Shown: positions 40,901-50,485, counted from the first letter of the stretch. The stretch: 64,000 nt of DNA from an uncultured Pseudomonadota bacterium (GCA_903875225.1 CAIQVJ010000131.1:1-64000), one strand, 5' to 3'. Program-made: numbers and translations. Notes: generated from the sequence alone by a model not told the origin.

Positions 40901-42457
40901 CGAGGTGGTCGAGCCGCCATCCCCGTCCGTGACTGTCAACGTCCACGTGTAGGTGCCGTCGTCGGCGTAGGTGTGGGAGGAGGATGCGCCCGTGCCCGTG
41001 GAACCGTCACCGTAGGACCACGTGTACGTCAGCACGTCGGCGGTGCCGGGGTCGGTCGCCGTGGCCGTGAAGGTGGAGGCGGTCGCCTCGGTGGAGTTGG
41101 TGCCCGACGACGATGTGATGGTGGGGGCGACGTTCGTGACGACGAAGACGAGGCCGTAGCCGAGGTAGTTCCAGATGTCGGCGCTCACACCGCCGTCCTC
41201 GTCGGTGGCGTAGCTCGTGGGGTCGTAGGTCCCGTCGTCCGCGAAGCTGTGGGAGACGCTGGCACCGCTCGCACCCGTGGAGAGCGTGCCGTCGCCCCAG
41301 TCGTAGTGGATGGTGACGGTGTCGGCCGCCACGTCGCTCGCCGAAGCGGTCTGACTGACCGAGGTGCCTTCGTACACGTACACCGTGTAGTAGGTGAGTG
41401 AGCCGACCGTGCTGGTCCCGGAGCTGTAGTAGCCCGAGAGCACGTTCGCGGCCGTGGGGACCGGAGCGACGTTGGCCACGGTGACGGTGGCCGTGTCCGT
41501 GGACGTCACCCCCGTGCTGTTGGTCACGCGAACGGTCGCCGTGTAGGTCCCGTTGTCCGGATAGGTGCACGAAGCCGAGGCGCTGGTGCCGGACGAGTCG
41601 TAGGTGCCATCCGAGGTGCAGTCGAAGGCGTAGTCGGTGATGCTTCCGAAGAGGCCGACCGAGCCGGAGGCGGAGATCGTCGTCGCCACGCCCTCGTTCG
41701 CCGTGTAGGGTCCGTTGGCCTCGGCGATGGGCGCGCGGGTCGTACTGAACGCCACCGCAAGCGAATTGGTCAGGTAGGAGTTTGAGTTGTAGGAGAGCTG
41801 GGTGTAGTAGCCGCTGGTGGCGCCCTCGTCGATCCCCACCGTCGCGCTCCGCCCGTAGTCGTAGTCGCTCGCGTTGTCCCCGCCGAACACCACGTCCTTG
41901 TACTGGTAGACGATCAGGTTCGAGGTCTCGTACAGTTGGACGGCAAAGGTCACGTTCCCCTCACCCAGCCGGTCATGGCGGTCGGCGGCCACGAACGCGA
42001 TGGTCAGGATGCGGTTCGGGGAAGAGCCGGACGTGTATTCGTACACGAAGCTGGAGCTGCCGCTCATGTCGAGGTCGTCCCAGAACGGCCCCATCATCCC
42101 CTGCGTGCTCGAGCTGAAGGTCGTGTTCGAGCTGGTGCACGTGCTGGTCGGGCTCACGTACCCGTTCGCGCACACGTACAACGAGGAGTAGGTCGTCCCG
42201 TAGAACGAGAAGTTGAACGGCAGCGTGATCGACTCGGACGAGTTGTTGGACCCACCCGCCGTCGTGAGCGCGATCCCGCTGGCCGCCGCCGTGTCGAAGA
42301 TGGTGGAGGAGTACGGGATGCCGCCCGTCGCGTTGCTGTCGGCGTAGTAGTACCCGAAGGAGTCCGGCCCTCCAGAGGCAGCGAGCGCTGCGCCAGGGAG
42401 GAGGAGCCCCAGGGAGAGGAGCAACGAGGGGGCGAGGTGCAAAGCGCGGCGCGACAT
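37967..42457 (-). CDS. Giant PKD-repeat surface protein with MYXO-CTERM-type tail
   Basis: The 1496-residue exported protein has a signal at 1-27. The N-terminal domain contains LPFNFSFYGTTYSSLYVCAN, a motif shared with nidogen-like domains. Seven PKD domains follow (about residues 240-880; cores such as WSYGDGS, WDYGDGTT, WDFGDGTT), then a cadherin-like segment, a thrombospondin-type Ca-binding stretch (DTDGDGMADGYELLNG, DADADGVSNLDES) and four FN3-like domains. An acidic Asp/Ser/Gly/Thr linker leads to GGGCGC, a hydrophobic helix and RRRR. That C terminus matches the MYXO-CTERM sorting signal, so the protein is probably anchored at the surface or cleaved. A GGAG site precedes the ATG. Adhesion or predation-related contact is inference. 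Confidence 0.95.
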   Translation of the reverse strand: MSRRALHLAPSLLLSLGLLLPGAALAASGGPDSFGYYYADSNATGGIPYSSTIFDTAAASGIALTTAGGSNNSSESITLPFNFSFYGTTYSSLYVCANGYVSPTSTCTSSNTTFSSSTQGMMGPFWDDLDMSGSSSFVYEYTSGSSPNRILTIAFVAADRHDRLGEGNVTFAVQLYETSNLIVYQYKDVVFGGDNASDYDYGRSATVGIDEGATSGYYTQLSYNSNSYLTNSLAVAFSTTRAPIAEANGPYTANEGVATTISASGSVGLFGSITDYAFDCTSDGTYDSSGTSASASCTYPDNGTYTATVRVTNSTGVTSTDTATVTVANVAPVPTAANVLSGYYSSGTSTVGSLTYYTVYVYEGTSVSQTASASDVAADTVTIHYDWGDGTLSTGASGASVSHSFADDGTYDPTSYATDEDGGVSADIWNYLGYGLVFVVTNVAPTITSSSGTNSTEATASTFTATATDPGTADVLTYTWSYGDGSTGTGASSSHTYADDGTYTWTLTVTDGDGGSTTSSGTVTVTNVLPTIWSASFGTGGEGSPIAFSVNVTDPGTADVLSYSWNWGDGSSNTTSGSSTTHTYADNGSYTVTVTVSDDTGSVSSSGVSVISNVNPTIGATTWPTTGAEGVSASFAATATDPGILDTLTYLWTWGDGTSSSGDTATHTWADNGSYAVTLTVTDKDGGSTSETRTIVVSDVAPVITSLSGTTPLVEGDVGTFSGAATDVPADTITYTWDYGDGTTGTGATSTHVYADNGTYTVTLTATDNGGAFSTATTTITVTNANPMISSVTATDGDEGASLAVSAVATDPGTADVLSYSWDFGDGTTGTGNPTTHAWPDEGDYLVTLTVTDGDGGLDTETGSVTITNVAPTITSAPVLTATEGTLYDYQATASDPGSADVMSWSVVGPDGMAIGSGTGDLTWTPAYSDSFAPVSVSVTVDDGDGGTNTQDYTIEVTALDTDGDGMADGYELLNGLDPYNAADALTDADADGVSNLDESLAGTDPNVFDGPDAPVLYSPISNAVVAILTPDLVLDDAYSPRGLDLTYDYEVYADPDGTTLLAAAADVVETPDQTTWTVNVNLPDGSLIYWRARADDGLVDGPWSDYATFFTNAAGDAPSTPVPFSPVDDVVVTTLSPDYTWTIATDPAGGAVTYDVRVMDESLTTVLDEATGVTDDATDSYASWLTTAVMADATHYAWEVRAVTESGVQGLWSEPGYFTIDTLNLAPSDVSWVDPLEGAVLESVRPQLSWSVSVDPEGTAVTYEIEADVDSAFPDPAAWVSDVNQLDLSAIGGTLAENQDNWLRVRGVDADGLDSAWATIEVFVRGPDDAPTVPELLSPADASVASSGTPSLSCSESTDPEGDAITYEIEVSASADLSAPVATGTALVATDGVVTWDVTSALPEGTWYWSARALDDQGLASDWATPWSFDVSDADSGDTGDSGGTDSTDAIDTSSVDYKGGGCGCASTTGNVATLPAALGVVGLILVRRRRLTVS
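39810..41745 (-). repeat. Seven PKD-domain coding repeats
   Basis: Successive units of about 80-100 codons carry a DPGxxDxLxYxWxxGDG core and end in NVxPxI. Domain 2 is longer and more divergent. The protein pattern repeats regularly; DNA similarity between units is only partial. Confidence 0.85.
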
Positions 42458-42505
42458 GGAGTCTCCAAGGGGTGACTCCTCCGCAATGCACCGATGCAGG
42501 AAAAA

Positions 42506-43017
<512 letters not shown>

Positions 43018-43018
<1 letters not shown>

Positions 43019-44109
43019 CAGCGACCGCCGCTCGAAAGGCGGGCCGAGATGCGGGACCGGTCGTCGTCGGAGACCGCCCTGTCGAGCGCCGCGACCAGAG
43101 CACCATGGGCGAGGGCGGGGTCCGAGGTCATGACACAGTCCGAGAGCGCGACCAGCTCGACGCTCGACGCCCGACCGTCTGCGTAGAGCGCACCGAGATC
43201 CCCGACCGCGCCGCTGCACCCGTTGGCGGCGAGGCCGTACCGCGCCCGCAGATGGAGCAGGTCTTCGTGCCGGCCCCCTGCGTCTGTCGCCAGGGAGCGG
43301 GTCGCGGAGGTCCAGGCCTCGGACCAGCGCCCGTCGGCCGCCAGGGCCTCCATGCGAGCGATGTCGAGCTCCTCGCGCACCGAGTCACCGGGCGTGGCCG
43401 CGAGCCCGAGATCGACGGCTTCGAGGACGTCCGAGGGCGCAGCGCCCGCCTCGGAGAGCGCACGGGCACGTCCAAGCAGCGCAGCGGCGGTCGTCGGAAG
43501 GCACACCGTGCTCTCCCCCGCCCCGAGCATCGCGCTGGCCCCACCGGTGCACTCCACGCTCACGCGGCCGTGGGTCACCGCCACGGTCGTGCCCAGCGCG
43601 CTGCGATCGACCGAGAACCCGGTGCCCACCACGCGTACCAGGGCCTCGCGGGTCCGAACGTCCAGCTTCACTCCCTTGTTCGGTTCGACCTCCACGCGCA
43701 GCACGCCCGCCCGCCACTCGATGTCCGGCGCCGACTCGGTCCCGCCGAGGGCGCCCTCACCCTGGAACGAGAGCGCCACCAGCGGGGTGGGCTGCAGGGT
43801 GCGCCACTCGGGAGCGCTCAAGGCGCCATTGAGCGGCACCTGCACCGGGCGGACGACCCAGAGCACGACGGCCGCGGCCAGGAGCGTGCCGAGCGTCACG
43901 ATCCTCGCGGGACTCGAACGGTTGCTCCGATGCGCCAGGCGCTCGAGCACCCGCGCCTCGGCCTCCGGCGTGGCGGTCGGCACGGCGATGAGCCGCGCGC
44001 GCACCTCCTCCGGGGGCGCGATCTCCGGGACGAGGCGCCGCTCGATCCGCTGGAGGGCCTCGTCCCGGGCCCGCGTCTGCTCAGCAAAATGACGGAAGAC
44101 GTGCCTCAC
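43018..44109 (-). CDS. FecR-like anti-sigma factor / sensor
   Basis: A 363-residue protein with a cytoplasmic N-terminus of about 65 residues, a membrane helix at 69-87 (RIVTLGTLLAAAVVLWVV) and a periplasmic FecR domain around 115-180. Its hallmark is VVGTGFSVDRSALGTTVAVTHGRVSVE. The C-terminal 150 residues are helical and TPR-like. FecR proteins hold ECF sigma factors inactive until an outside signal arrives. GTG at 44109 overlaps the sigma-factor stop (GTGA), so the pair is made in fixed ratio. Upstream codons of the open frame are out of the conserved region. Confidence 0.9.
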
Positions 44110-44702
44110 GGGGTACCTCCACGGGGCCCGGTCGCCCTCGAGGTCTCGAACACGATCGCGGGCAGGTGATGCCGCTCCGCCGCGACCAGAAAAGCCTTTC
44201 GGGAGCGATGGACGCGACTGCGAACGGTCCCGATGGGCAGCTTGAGGAGCTCGCTGACCTCGCGCTCGCTGCGCTCCTCGATGTCGGTGAGGACCAGGAT
44301 CTCGCGATGCTCGGGCGAGAGGTCCTCCAACGCGACCTGGACGCGGCGCGAGAGGTCGGAGAGCTCCGCGCTGTCGTGCGGATCGGGGCCGGGGTCCGCG
44401 GAGTGGAGCCCGGGCACCCACGACTCGAACCAGCGGCGACGCCGGTGCCCGGCGAGCACGCGGCGCGTGATCCCGAACAGCCACGATCCGAACATCTCGG
44501 GATCCGTGAGCGTGTACAACCGGGTGAGCACCACGATCATCACGTCATGCGCGGCGTCCTCCGGGTCGACGCGCGGTCCGCCCAGCCGCGTGCACCACTG
44601 CAGCACGTGGGGCAGCGCACGGACGCTCAGCGACTGCAGGGCAGCAGAATTTCCCGCGCGAGCTGCGAGTACTTCGTTGGCGTCGGGCGGAAGGAGAGCC
44701 AT
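44106..44702 (-). CDS. ECF sigma factor
   Basis: A 198-residue group-4 sigma factor. Region 2 includes DPEDAAHDVMIVVLTRLYTL and WLFGITRRVLAGHRRR. Region 4 includes LEDLSPEHREILVLTDIEER then VSELLKLPIGTVRSRVHRSRKAF, the -35-binding helix-turn-helix. It would switch on envelope genes when the adjacent FecR-like protein senses a signal. The upstream barrel protein, 37 bp away on the same strand, may belong to the regulon. ATG at 44702 is the start. Confidence 0.94.
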   Translation of the reverse strand: MALLPPDANEVLAARAGNSAALQSLSVRALPHVLQWCTRLGGPRVDPEDAAHDVMIVVLTRLYTLTDPEMFGSWLFGITRRVLAGHRRRRWFESWVPGLHSADPGPDPHDSAELSDLSRRVQVALEDLSPEHREILVLTDIEERSEREVSELLKLPIGTVRSRVHRSRKAFLVAAERHHLPAIVFETSRATGPRGGTP

Positions 44703-44739
44703 TTGTGCAGCAGTGCTCCGAGGCGGGGAAAGCTATCCC

Positions 44740-45987
44740 TCAGGGACCGAAGTGAGCGAAGATCGTCACGCCCGCCCGGCCGGTCGCCCCGCCGACCGCG
44801 GCCGTCTTCGAGCTGCCCTCCACCTGGAGCTCCACGCGCCCGAGGTCCGCGCTGGCAGAGAGCCAGGGCTCGATCACCACGCCCGGCCGGACCGCCCAAC
44901 CGAGCGAGGCCTTCACGCCGAGGTTGGGCGTCGGGACCCGATCGACCACGAGGTTTCCCTGGGTGAAGCTTCGAAAGGACACACCAGCCTCCCCCAGCAG
45001 CGCCGGACGCACGCGCCCGACCCCGTGCCAGCCGATGTCCCCGGCTAGACGGAGCTCCGAGGTCGCCCGCTCGGCCCCCAGGTCGCTCAGCGCGACGGAG
45101 GGCTGCCAGTGTCCGGAGACGCCCACCCGGAGCCAGGTGAGCTCCCCGGCCACGTCCACGGAGAGGGCCGCGGCGACGCCGATGTCCTTCCGGTAGGCAA
45201 GATCTCCGCCGATCCCGGCGTAGATCCCTCCCGTCACCGGCTTCCGGGCGACCGTGGCGCTCGGCGAGACGGCGGGGGGCTGGGGTTCGGTCACCGAGGC
45301 TGCCGCGGGCGCAGTGGCGGGGTCTGCGGCGGGAGCCAGGGCCGGAACCGCGTCCGGCGCGGGCCCGACGACCGGAACGGCCTTCGCGTACGGCTGGACC
45401 GGCAGCGGGGGGGCAGGCGGCGGCCAGACTGCGCCCGCGTCTGCGGGCGCGGGTGACACCGCGGAGCGGGCGACTGGCGCGGCAGCGGCCGGTGCTGGCG
45501 GCGTCGGAGCCCGGGGGGCCGGCGGCACGGCGGGGCTCGCGACCCGGGTGGGCTTCGGGGTCGGGGGCTGGGCAGGAGCCGGGGCGGGGGGCGGTGAGCC
45601 GGGTGCGGGGCCGAGCGCGGCTGCGGGCGAGGCAACGACCGGCATGGCCCCCCACGCGCTCGTTCCCACCGGTGTGAGCAGGCTCTTCGCCAGCCACACC
45701 AGGTCCTCCCGGGCCTGTGCGTCCCGCGGGGCCGGAACCGTGGCCTGCCGGACGACACCGGAAGGGTCCGTCGCTCGCAGGTGCCAGCCGGAGCTGTCGG
45801 CGGTCACCACCACCCGCGCGCCGGACCCTGCTGCGCCCACGTAGAAGCCGCCGAGCTCGGCGGGCTCGCTCCATTCCGCAGTCGGCTCACCTGCTGGCAA
45901 CACGAGGACTGCCGGGGGGGCGGCCTCAGCACGCCCCCCGAGGAGGGCAACGAACAGCGCGACGATCAGGGGGCCACCTCGTCCCAT
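44740..45987 (-). CDS. Exported protein with Pro/Ala-rich linker and barrel-like C terminus
   Basis: A 415-residue product. The signal is at 1-22 (LIVALFVALLGGRAEA). Residues about 23-125 form a small domain with VLVLPAGEPTAEW and LVWLAKSLLTP. Residues 140-265 are a Pro/Ala linker long enough to cross the periplasm. The last 150 residues, starting near GGIYAGIGGDLAYRKD, have alternating hydrophobic strands and end in Phe-Gly-Pro, so a small outer-membrane barrel is plausible. ATG at 45987 starts the signal; an upstream GTG would be outside it. It is first in the sigma-factor operon and may be its sensor or target. The family is not recognised. Confidence 0.75.
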   Translation of the reverse strand: MGRGGPLIVALFVALLGGRAEAAPPAVLVLPAGEPTAEWSEPAELGGFYVGAAGSGARVVVTADSSGWHLRATDPSGVVRQATVPAPRDAQAREDLVWLAKSLLTPVGTSAWGAMPVVASPAAALGPAPGSPPPAPAPAQPPTPKPTRVASPAVPPAPRAPTPPAPAAAAPVARSAVSPAPADAGAVWPPPAPPLPVQPYAKAVPVVGPAPDAVPALAPAADPATAPAAASVTEPQPPAVSPSATVARKPVTGGIYAGIGGDLAYRKDIGVAAALSVDVAGELTWLRVGVSGHWQPSVALSDLGAERATSELRLAGDIGWHGVGRVRPALLGEAGVSFRSFTQGNLVVDRVPTPNLGVKASLGWAVRPGVVIEPWLSASADLGRVELQVEGSSKTAAVGGATGRAGVTIFAHFGP

Positions 45988-46116
45988 GCGGACCCGCCCG
46001 GCGGGTCGCAGCGGAGCAGATCGGGCCTGAGGAAGCTCACCCTTCCAGCGTATCGCGACATCTGGGCCTTGTGGATCACCGTTTCCCGGCGGGCCCCCCG
46101 GCACGTGCCACCGCGC

Positions 46117-48219
46117 CTACGCCGCGCCTTTTTCGCCGCTCTTCTCCGCCGTCTCCACGGCCGCCGGCAACGTGAACCGGACGACCAGTCCCCCGCCTTC
46201 GCGCGACCTCACCGCGATCCCCCCACCCTGCGCCTCCACGAGGCGTCTGCACACCGCGAGCCCGAGCCCGGTCCCCTCCTCCCCCTTCGTCAGGGGCCAG
46301 TCGATCTGCTGGAAGGGCTGGAACAGGCGCGGCCACATGTCCTCCGGGACGCCCGGCCCGCGGTCGGCGACCTCGAAGGCGATCATCGCGCCATCGTCCG
46401 AGGCCGCGAGGTCCACGGTGGTCCCCCCGGGGCTGAACTTGACCGCGTTGGTGAGCAGGTGCAACACGACCTGGTGCAGGCGCCGTGCGTCTGCGAACAC
46501 CGGGCGGGTCGCGGTGCTCGTGGCGGTGACCGCGATCTTCCTGCGATCCGCCTGGGCCATGATGGCACCGCGCGCCGTGGTGAGCGCGCCTTCGACGGAG
46601 AGCGCCGCCCTGGAGAGGTCCAGGCGCCCCGCGTCCATCTCGGACCAGTCGATCAGATCGGTCACGATGGCAAGCTGGCGCCTCGCCGCAGCTGCGATGG
46701 CGTCGATGAGCTCGCGCTGCTGGCTCGCGAGCGCGCCCGCGCCAGCGGCGAGCAGCAGGTCGGCGTAGCTGGTCACCGCACGCAGGGGCGCGCGGAGCTT
46801 GTGGGAGACCCGGGAGATCAGCTCCGCCTCCTGCCGTCCCGCGGTCTCCATCTCGACATTGCGATGCTCCAGCTCCAGCTTCTGCCGCACCAGCTCCTGG
46901 TGCTGCGCCATCAGTTCGTCACGCTGCTCCCGCAGCTCCCTCTCGTGGGCCTCCAGCTCGGTGTTGGCCGAACCCAGCGCCTCGGTGCGCTCGGCCACCT
47001 GCGCTTCGAGGTTGGCCTGGGACCTCTGGAGCGCCTCAGCCATCTGGTTGAACCGGGTGCAGACGTGGCCGATCTCGTCCTTCCCGGGGTCGGGGATGCG
47101 CGCCTCGAGGTTCCCGTTGGCGATGGCATCGGCCGCAGCGACCATGGCAAGGAGGCGCCGCTGCTGCAACCGTGCGAGCAGGAGTCCGATCCCGATGGCG
47201 ACCCCGATGGCGCCGACGCCGAGGCTCACCTCGCGGACGAGCAGCGCGCGCGCCGGTCCCAGCACGTCGGTCTCGGCGATGCGGGCAGCGACCGTCCATC
47301 GGGCCGTCGTCAGCCGCCTGGCGAGGAGCAGGCTCCGCTTTCCGGTCAGCGGCGACTCTCCCCAGAGTGGCGAATCCGGAACCACGTCGGCGCGCGCCAG
47401 TTCGAACAGCTCGGCATCAGCGAGGGGGTTCCCGAGCAACGTGGCGGTCGCGCGGCGGAAACGGCTCTCCTTGACCATCGCGTCCACCTCGTTCACCGGG
47501 AGCACTCCGGATGGGCGGCCGACAAGCTCGGGGTGCAGCGGATCGTTCATCCGGACACCGTGCTCATCCAGGAGCGTCACCGCGCTGTTCGCCCGCTGGA
47601 ACATCTCCCCATCCTTCAGGATGGTGTCAAAATCGGAGGTGTCGGCCAGTACGACGACTACACAGAGGAGGGTGCCGCGCTCGTCCTCCAGCGGCAGCGC
47701 GTACCCGACCGACAGTCCGCCACCCAACTGCGCACGCTGGCGGACCGTGTCGGCGGAGCTCGCGCCACCGGAGAGGACCGTGGCCACGAAGCTGCGCGCA
47801 GACATGTCGGCGCCCTCCTCCTCTGGGAGCGTGCTCGCCCACACCACGCCGGCGGGGCTGAGAACGCTGAGGGATTCGACGCCGCGGCCGACCTGCGCGA
47901 ACGTGCCCATCGAGGCCCGGATCCCCGCCTGATGCTCCGCCCTCTCGGGCGCCGTACCGGAGCAGTACTCCCGGGCCACCCGCTGGGAGGCGAGCGTTTG
48001 CAGGGCCCGCAGGTTGGCCCGGTTGTCCACGTCGATGCGCTCCCGCATCGAATCGAGCGCCACCCCGAGCGAATCCTCCGCGTTCTGGACCATCCGCTGG
48101 TCCATCAGCGCCCAGGTGGCCACGGTGAGGGAGACCAGCGGCACGCTCTCACAGGCCAGCGTGACGAGCACGGTACGGGCGGTCTCGGAGAGGTCCTTCA
48201 GGCGGGGGAGGAACATCAT
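46117..48219 (-). CDS. Transmembrane sensor histidine kinase
   Basis: A 700-residue membrane kinase. A helix near the N-terminus (about 12-35) and one around 330-350 flank a periplasmic cache-like sensor domain. A HAMP segment (DAIANGNLEARIPDP) and a coiled coil lead to the catalytic part. The phospho-acceptor is His473 in VSHKLRAPLRAV, a variant of the usual HELRTPL. The N box is HLLTNAVKFS, G1 is VADRGPGVP and G2 is GTGLGLAVCRRLVEAQGG. No receiver domain is attached and no response regulator is adjacent, so the partner is unknown. MM at 48219 is the start because the sensor domain begins there; the frame upstream is open but lacks features. Confidence 0.93.
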   Translation of the reverse strand: MMFLPRLKDLSETARTVLVTLACESVPLVSLTVATWALMDQRMVQNAEDSLGVALDSMRERIDVDNRANLRALQTLASQRVAREYCSGTAPERAEHQAGIRASMGTFAQVGRGVESLSVLSPAGVVWASTLPEEEGADMSARSFVATVLSGGASSADTVRQRAQLGGGLSVGYALPLEDERGTLLCVVVVLADTSDFDTILKDGEMFQRANSAVTLLDEHGVRMNDPLHPELVGRPSGVLPVNEVDAMVKESRFRRATATLLGNPLADAELFELARADVVPDSPLWGESPLTGKRSLLLARRLTTARWTVAARIAETDVLGPARALLVREVSLGVGAIGVAIGIGLLLARLQQRRLLAMVAAADAIANGNLEARIPDPGKDEIGHVCTRFNQMAEALQRSQANLEAQVAERTEALGSANTELEAHERELREQRDELMAQHQELVRQKLELEHRNVEMETAGRQEAELISRVSHKLRAPLRAVTSYADLLLAAGAGALASQQRELIDAIAAAARRQLAIVTDLIDWSEMDAGRLDLSRAALSVEGALTTARGAIMAQADRRKIAVTATSTATRPVFADARRLHQVVLHLLTNAVKFSPGGTTVDLAASDDGAMIAFEVADRGPGVPEDMWPRLFQPFQQIDWPLTKGEEGTGLGLAVCRRLVEAQGGGIAVRSREGGGLVVRFTLPAAVETAEKSGEKGAA

Positions 48220-48304
48220 GGCCCTCGCGGCTGCGTGCAGATGGTGCGGTTCATGCCCGCCCAGTCGCAAGGCTCGGGCCACCAGGCTGTTCGCCCGGAG
48301 CCCG

Positions 48305-48332
48305 CTCGTACGAGGAGGCCCCCGGGGGGGCC
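48305..48332. promoter_or_regulatory. Two adjacent palindromes between divergent genes
   Basis: CTCGTACGAG at 48305-48314 is a perfect 10-bp palindrome. GGCCCCC/GGGGGCC at 48317-48332 forms a second inverted repeat with a 2-base centre. They lie between the divergent histidine-kinase and membrane-protein genes, where a regulator could bind. GC-rich DNA makes such repeats more likely by chance. Confidence 0.3.
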
Positions 48333-48507
48333 GCCCCCAAGCCGAGCCGCACAGCGAGACGATCGTCGCCGTTCGGGATCGTACCGGGCCCGCGGCTCGC
48401 TCACGCCTCCGCTGGGCGCCGGCACACACGGGCTGGGCCGTTCACCCCGGCTCCGTTGACCGCTCCGTCGGGATCGGCTTACCGCAGCGCGTGCCCTCCG
48501 TGCTCCC

Positions 48508-49926
48508 GTGATGCCCCTCCTGGTGAGCCCCTTCGCGCTGCTCGCCCTGCTGGCGCTCGCCCGCTGGCTGGCCCCGTTGCCAGAGCCCACCCGACCCACA
48601 GCCTGGTCCCGGTTGGACATCGGGCTCGCCATCGGGGTCGGCGCGCTCTACGCAGGCGGGAGCGTGCTGTGGTTGTCCACCTTCTACCTGAAGGGCGAGC
48701 TCCTCGCCTCGGACTTCTCCCAGTACTGCGACTCCGTCGGTGCGGTCCAGTTGGGTGAGTACAGCGGGGGCAGCGGGCAGCGGTCGTTCTTTGCGGCGCT
48801 GCTCCCGGGGGTGCTCGCGCGCGCCTATGGGATCATGGGCGGGCTGCAGATCACTGCGCTCGGGTCCACAGCGGCGATCGCCGCCGGGCTCTACGTGTGG
48901 GCGCGTGCGCTCGCCGGACGCGAGGCGGGGGTCGCAGCGGTCGGACTGGCCTGCGCCATGGCGCCGCTCGTGCTGCTCTCCCGCACGGTCACCTTCTACC
49001 CCGAGGCCACCGCGGCGATGCTCCTGGTCTCGGCGGGGGCTGCGCTCGCGCTCACCGAGCGCAGCCTCGGCGCGCTGTGGATCTGCAGCACCAGCGCGGG
49101 CATCGCCCTCTTGATGGACCCCCGCGGGCTCTACTGGGCGGCGGCCGCGCTGCTCGCCGGCGCGATGGTCGTGTTCCTGCGCCCGGGCTCCCCCTCCCGC
49201 TGGTGGCGCGCCGCCGGCATCGCCGCGCTGCTGCTCCCGATCGTGCTCTCCTGGGAGATCGCCAGCGCCTTCACCCCGCCCCTGGCGGCGGGGCTCACCC
49301 GCCAGACGGCCGCGATGGTCTCCGCCGTGACGGGGCAGTCGATCGCGGTCGCCGGCAACGAAGACTTCATCTGGGGCCGGACGTTCATCCTGAACGTGCC
49401 GCGACAGGTGGTGAAGCTCGCTTCGCTCAACGCGGCGCTGCGCGACGCCCTGCCCCGCAGCCCCGAGCACGATTGGGTCATCCCCTGGTTCGGCCCGTTC
49501 CTGGCGTGCGGGCTGGCGGCGTCCATCGGGCGGGATCGTTGGGCGCTGGCCGCGCTGTGGATCCCGGCCCTGCCCTCGATCGCCGCGCTGGCCACGGCCG
49601 AGCGGGCGTTCGGCTACATCCGGTACGTGGGCACGGGTTTTCCGGTGATCGCCGTGGTGCTGGCGGTCGGCGCGCGCGCATGCGTCACGCGCACGGGGGG
49701 CCGGGTGCCCGTCGCGCTGCGCGCGCCGCTCCTGGGGCTCACCCTCCTCGCGCTGATCACCGGGCTCCTCCCCTCCTGGCTCTCTCCCCGAGCACCCTGG
49801 CGCGCGGCCCCCATCAGCGACGAGTACCCGGCTGCGCTGCTGGCAACCCCGCCGCGGGCGGGGCCCAGCGACAGGCAGTGCGTCGTGCGCCTTCAGGCCG
49901 ACCGCGAGGGGTCGCGGACGTACTGA
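48508..49926 (+). CDS. Polytopic membrane protein, possibly a GT-C type glycosyltransferase
   Basis: A 472-residue integral membrane protein with about 10-11 hydrophobic segments. The first is LLVSPFALLALLALARWLA. A periplasmic loop after helix 2 holds LASDFSQYCDSVG, where the acidic residues resemble the metal or acceptor site of GT-C (PMT/ArnT-type) glycosyltransferases. SRTVTFYPEATAAMLLVS recalls the next conserved loop. This assignment is tentative. The start is GTG at 48508 or ATG at 48511; no clear ribosome site is seen. It is divergent from the sensor kinase and stands alone before the CBS gene. Confidence 0.72.
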   Translation: MMPLLVSPFALLALLALARWLAPLPEPTRPTAWSRLDIGLAIGVGALYAGGSVLWLSTFYLKGELLASDFSQYCDSVGAVQLGEYSGGSGQRSFFAALLPGVLARAYGIMGGLQITALGSTAAIAAGLYVWARALAGREAGVAAVGLACAMAPLVLLSRTVTFYPEATAAMLLVSAGAALALTERSLGALWICSTSAGIALLMDPRGLYWAAAALLAGAMVVFLRPGSPSRWWRAAGIAALLLPIVLSWEIASAFTPPLAAGLTRQTAAMVSAVTGQSIAVAGNEDFIWGRTFILNVPRQVVKLASLNAALRDALPRSPEHDWVIPWFGPFLACGLAASIGRDRWALAALWIPALPSIAALATAERAFGYIRYVGTGFPVIAVVLAVGARACVTRTGGRVPVALRAPLLGLTLLALITGLLPSWLSPRAPWRAAPISDEYPAALLATPPRAGPSDRQCVVRLQADREGSRTY

Positions 49927-50057
49927 CCGTCACGGACGGCTCCGGGCGTGGGAGTTGGGATTTGTTCCGCGCATCCGGTTGACGCCCGACCACCCGCGCG
50001 TAGGTTCCAACCATCGGTGACCCGTCATGCCCGGCGCGCGCCGAATTGGAGCTTCCC

Positions 50058-50474
50058 ATGAAAAAGACTGTCCGCGACGTCATGAGCGCAAACCCCATCC
50101 GGTTCGACTGCAACGCTTCCATGGCCGACGCTGCCCGCGCCATGCGCCAGCATGACATCGGCGATGTCCTGGTCACCGAGAACGGCAGGCTGCTCGGCAT
50201 CGTGACCGACCGCGACATCGTCGTCCGGGGGATCGCAGAGGGCAAGCCGCTCAACGCCAAGCTCGGCGACATCTGCTCGGAGAAGCTCGTGACCGTGTCG
50301 GTGGACGCTCCTCTGGAGACAGCGGTGGACCTGATGCGCCAGCACGTGGTCCGGCGGCTCCCCGTGATCGAGAACGGAAAGCCGATCGGAGTGGTGAGCC
50401 TCGGGGATCTCGCTGGCGTGAAGGCTCCGGAGTCTGCACTCGGACAGATCTCGCAGGCGGCCCCGACCCACTGA
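50058..50474 (+). CDS. CBS-pair protein
   Basis: A 138-residue cytoplasmic protein of two CBS domains. The first has VRDVMSANPIRFDCNASMADAA and GIVTDRDIVVRG; the second has LVTVSVDAPLETAVDLM and RLPVIENGKPIGVVSLGDLA. CBS pairs bind adenine nucleotides such as AMP, ATP or NAD and act as energy or ligand sensors, often for separate partner proteins. ATG at 50058 has a GGAG site 7 bases upstream; the track could also start at TTG 50046. It converges with the cysteine-desulfurase gene. Confidence 0.95.
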   Translation: MKKTVRDVMSANPIRFDCNASMADAARAMRQHDIGDVLVTENGRLLGIVTDRDIVVRGIAEGKPLNAKLGDICSEKLVTVSVDAPLETAVDLMRQHVVRRLPVIENGKPIGVVSLGDLAGVKAPESALGQISQAAPTH

Positions 50475-50485
50475 TCCCCCCCGCG

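Noticed and set aside
38870..41401. 843-codon open frame on the plus strand
   Set aside because: Antisense of the PKD repeats; low-complexity His/Arg/Gly/Val content without any motif.
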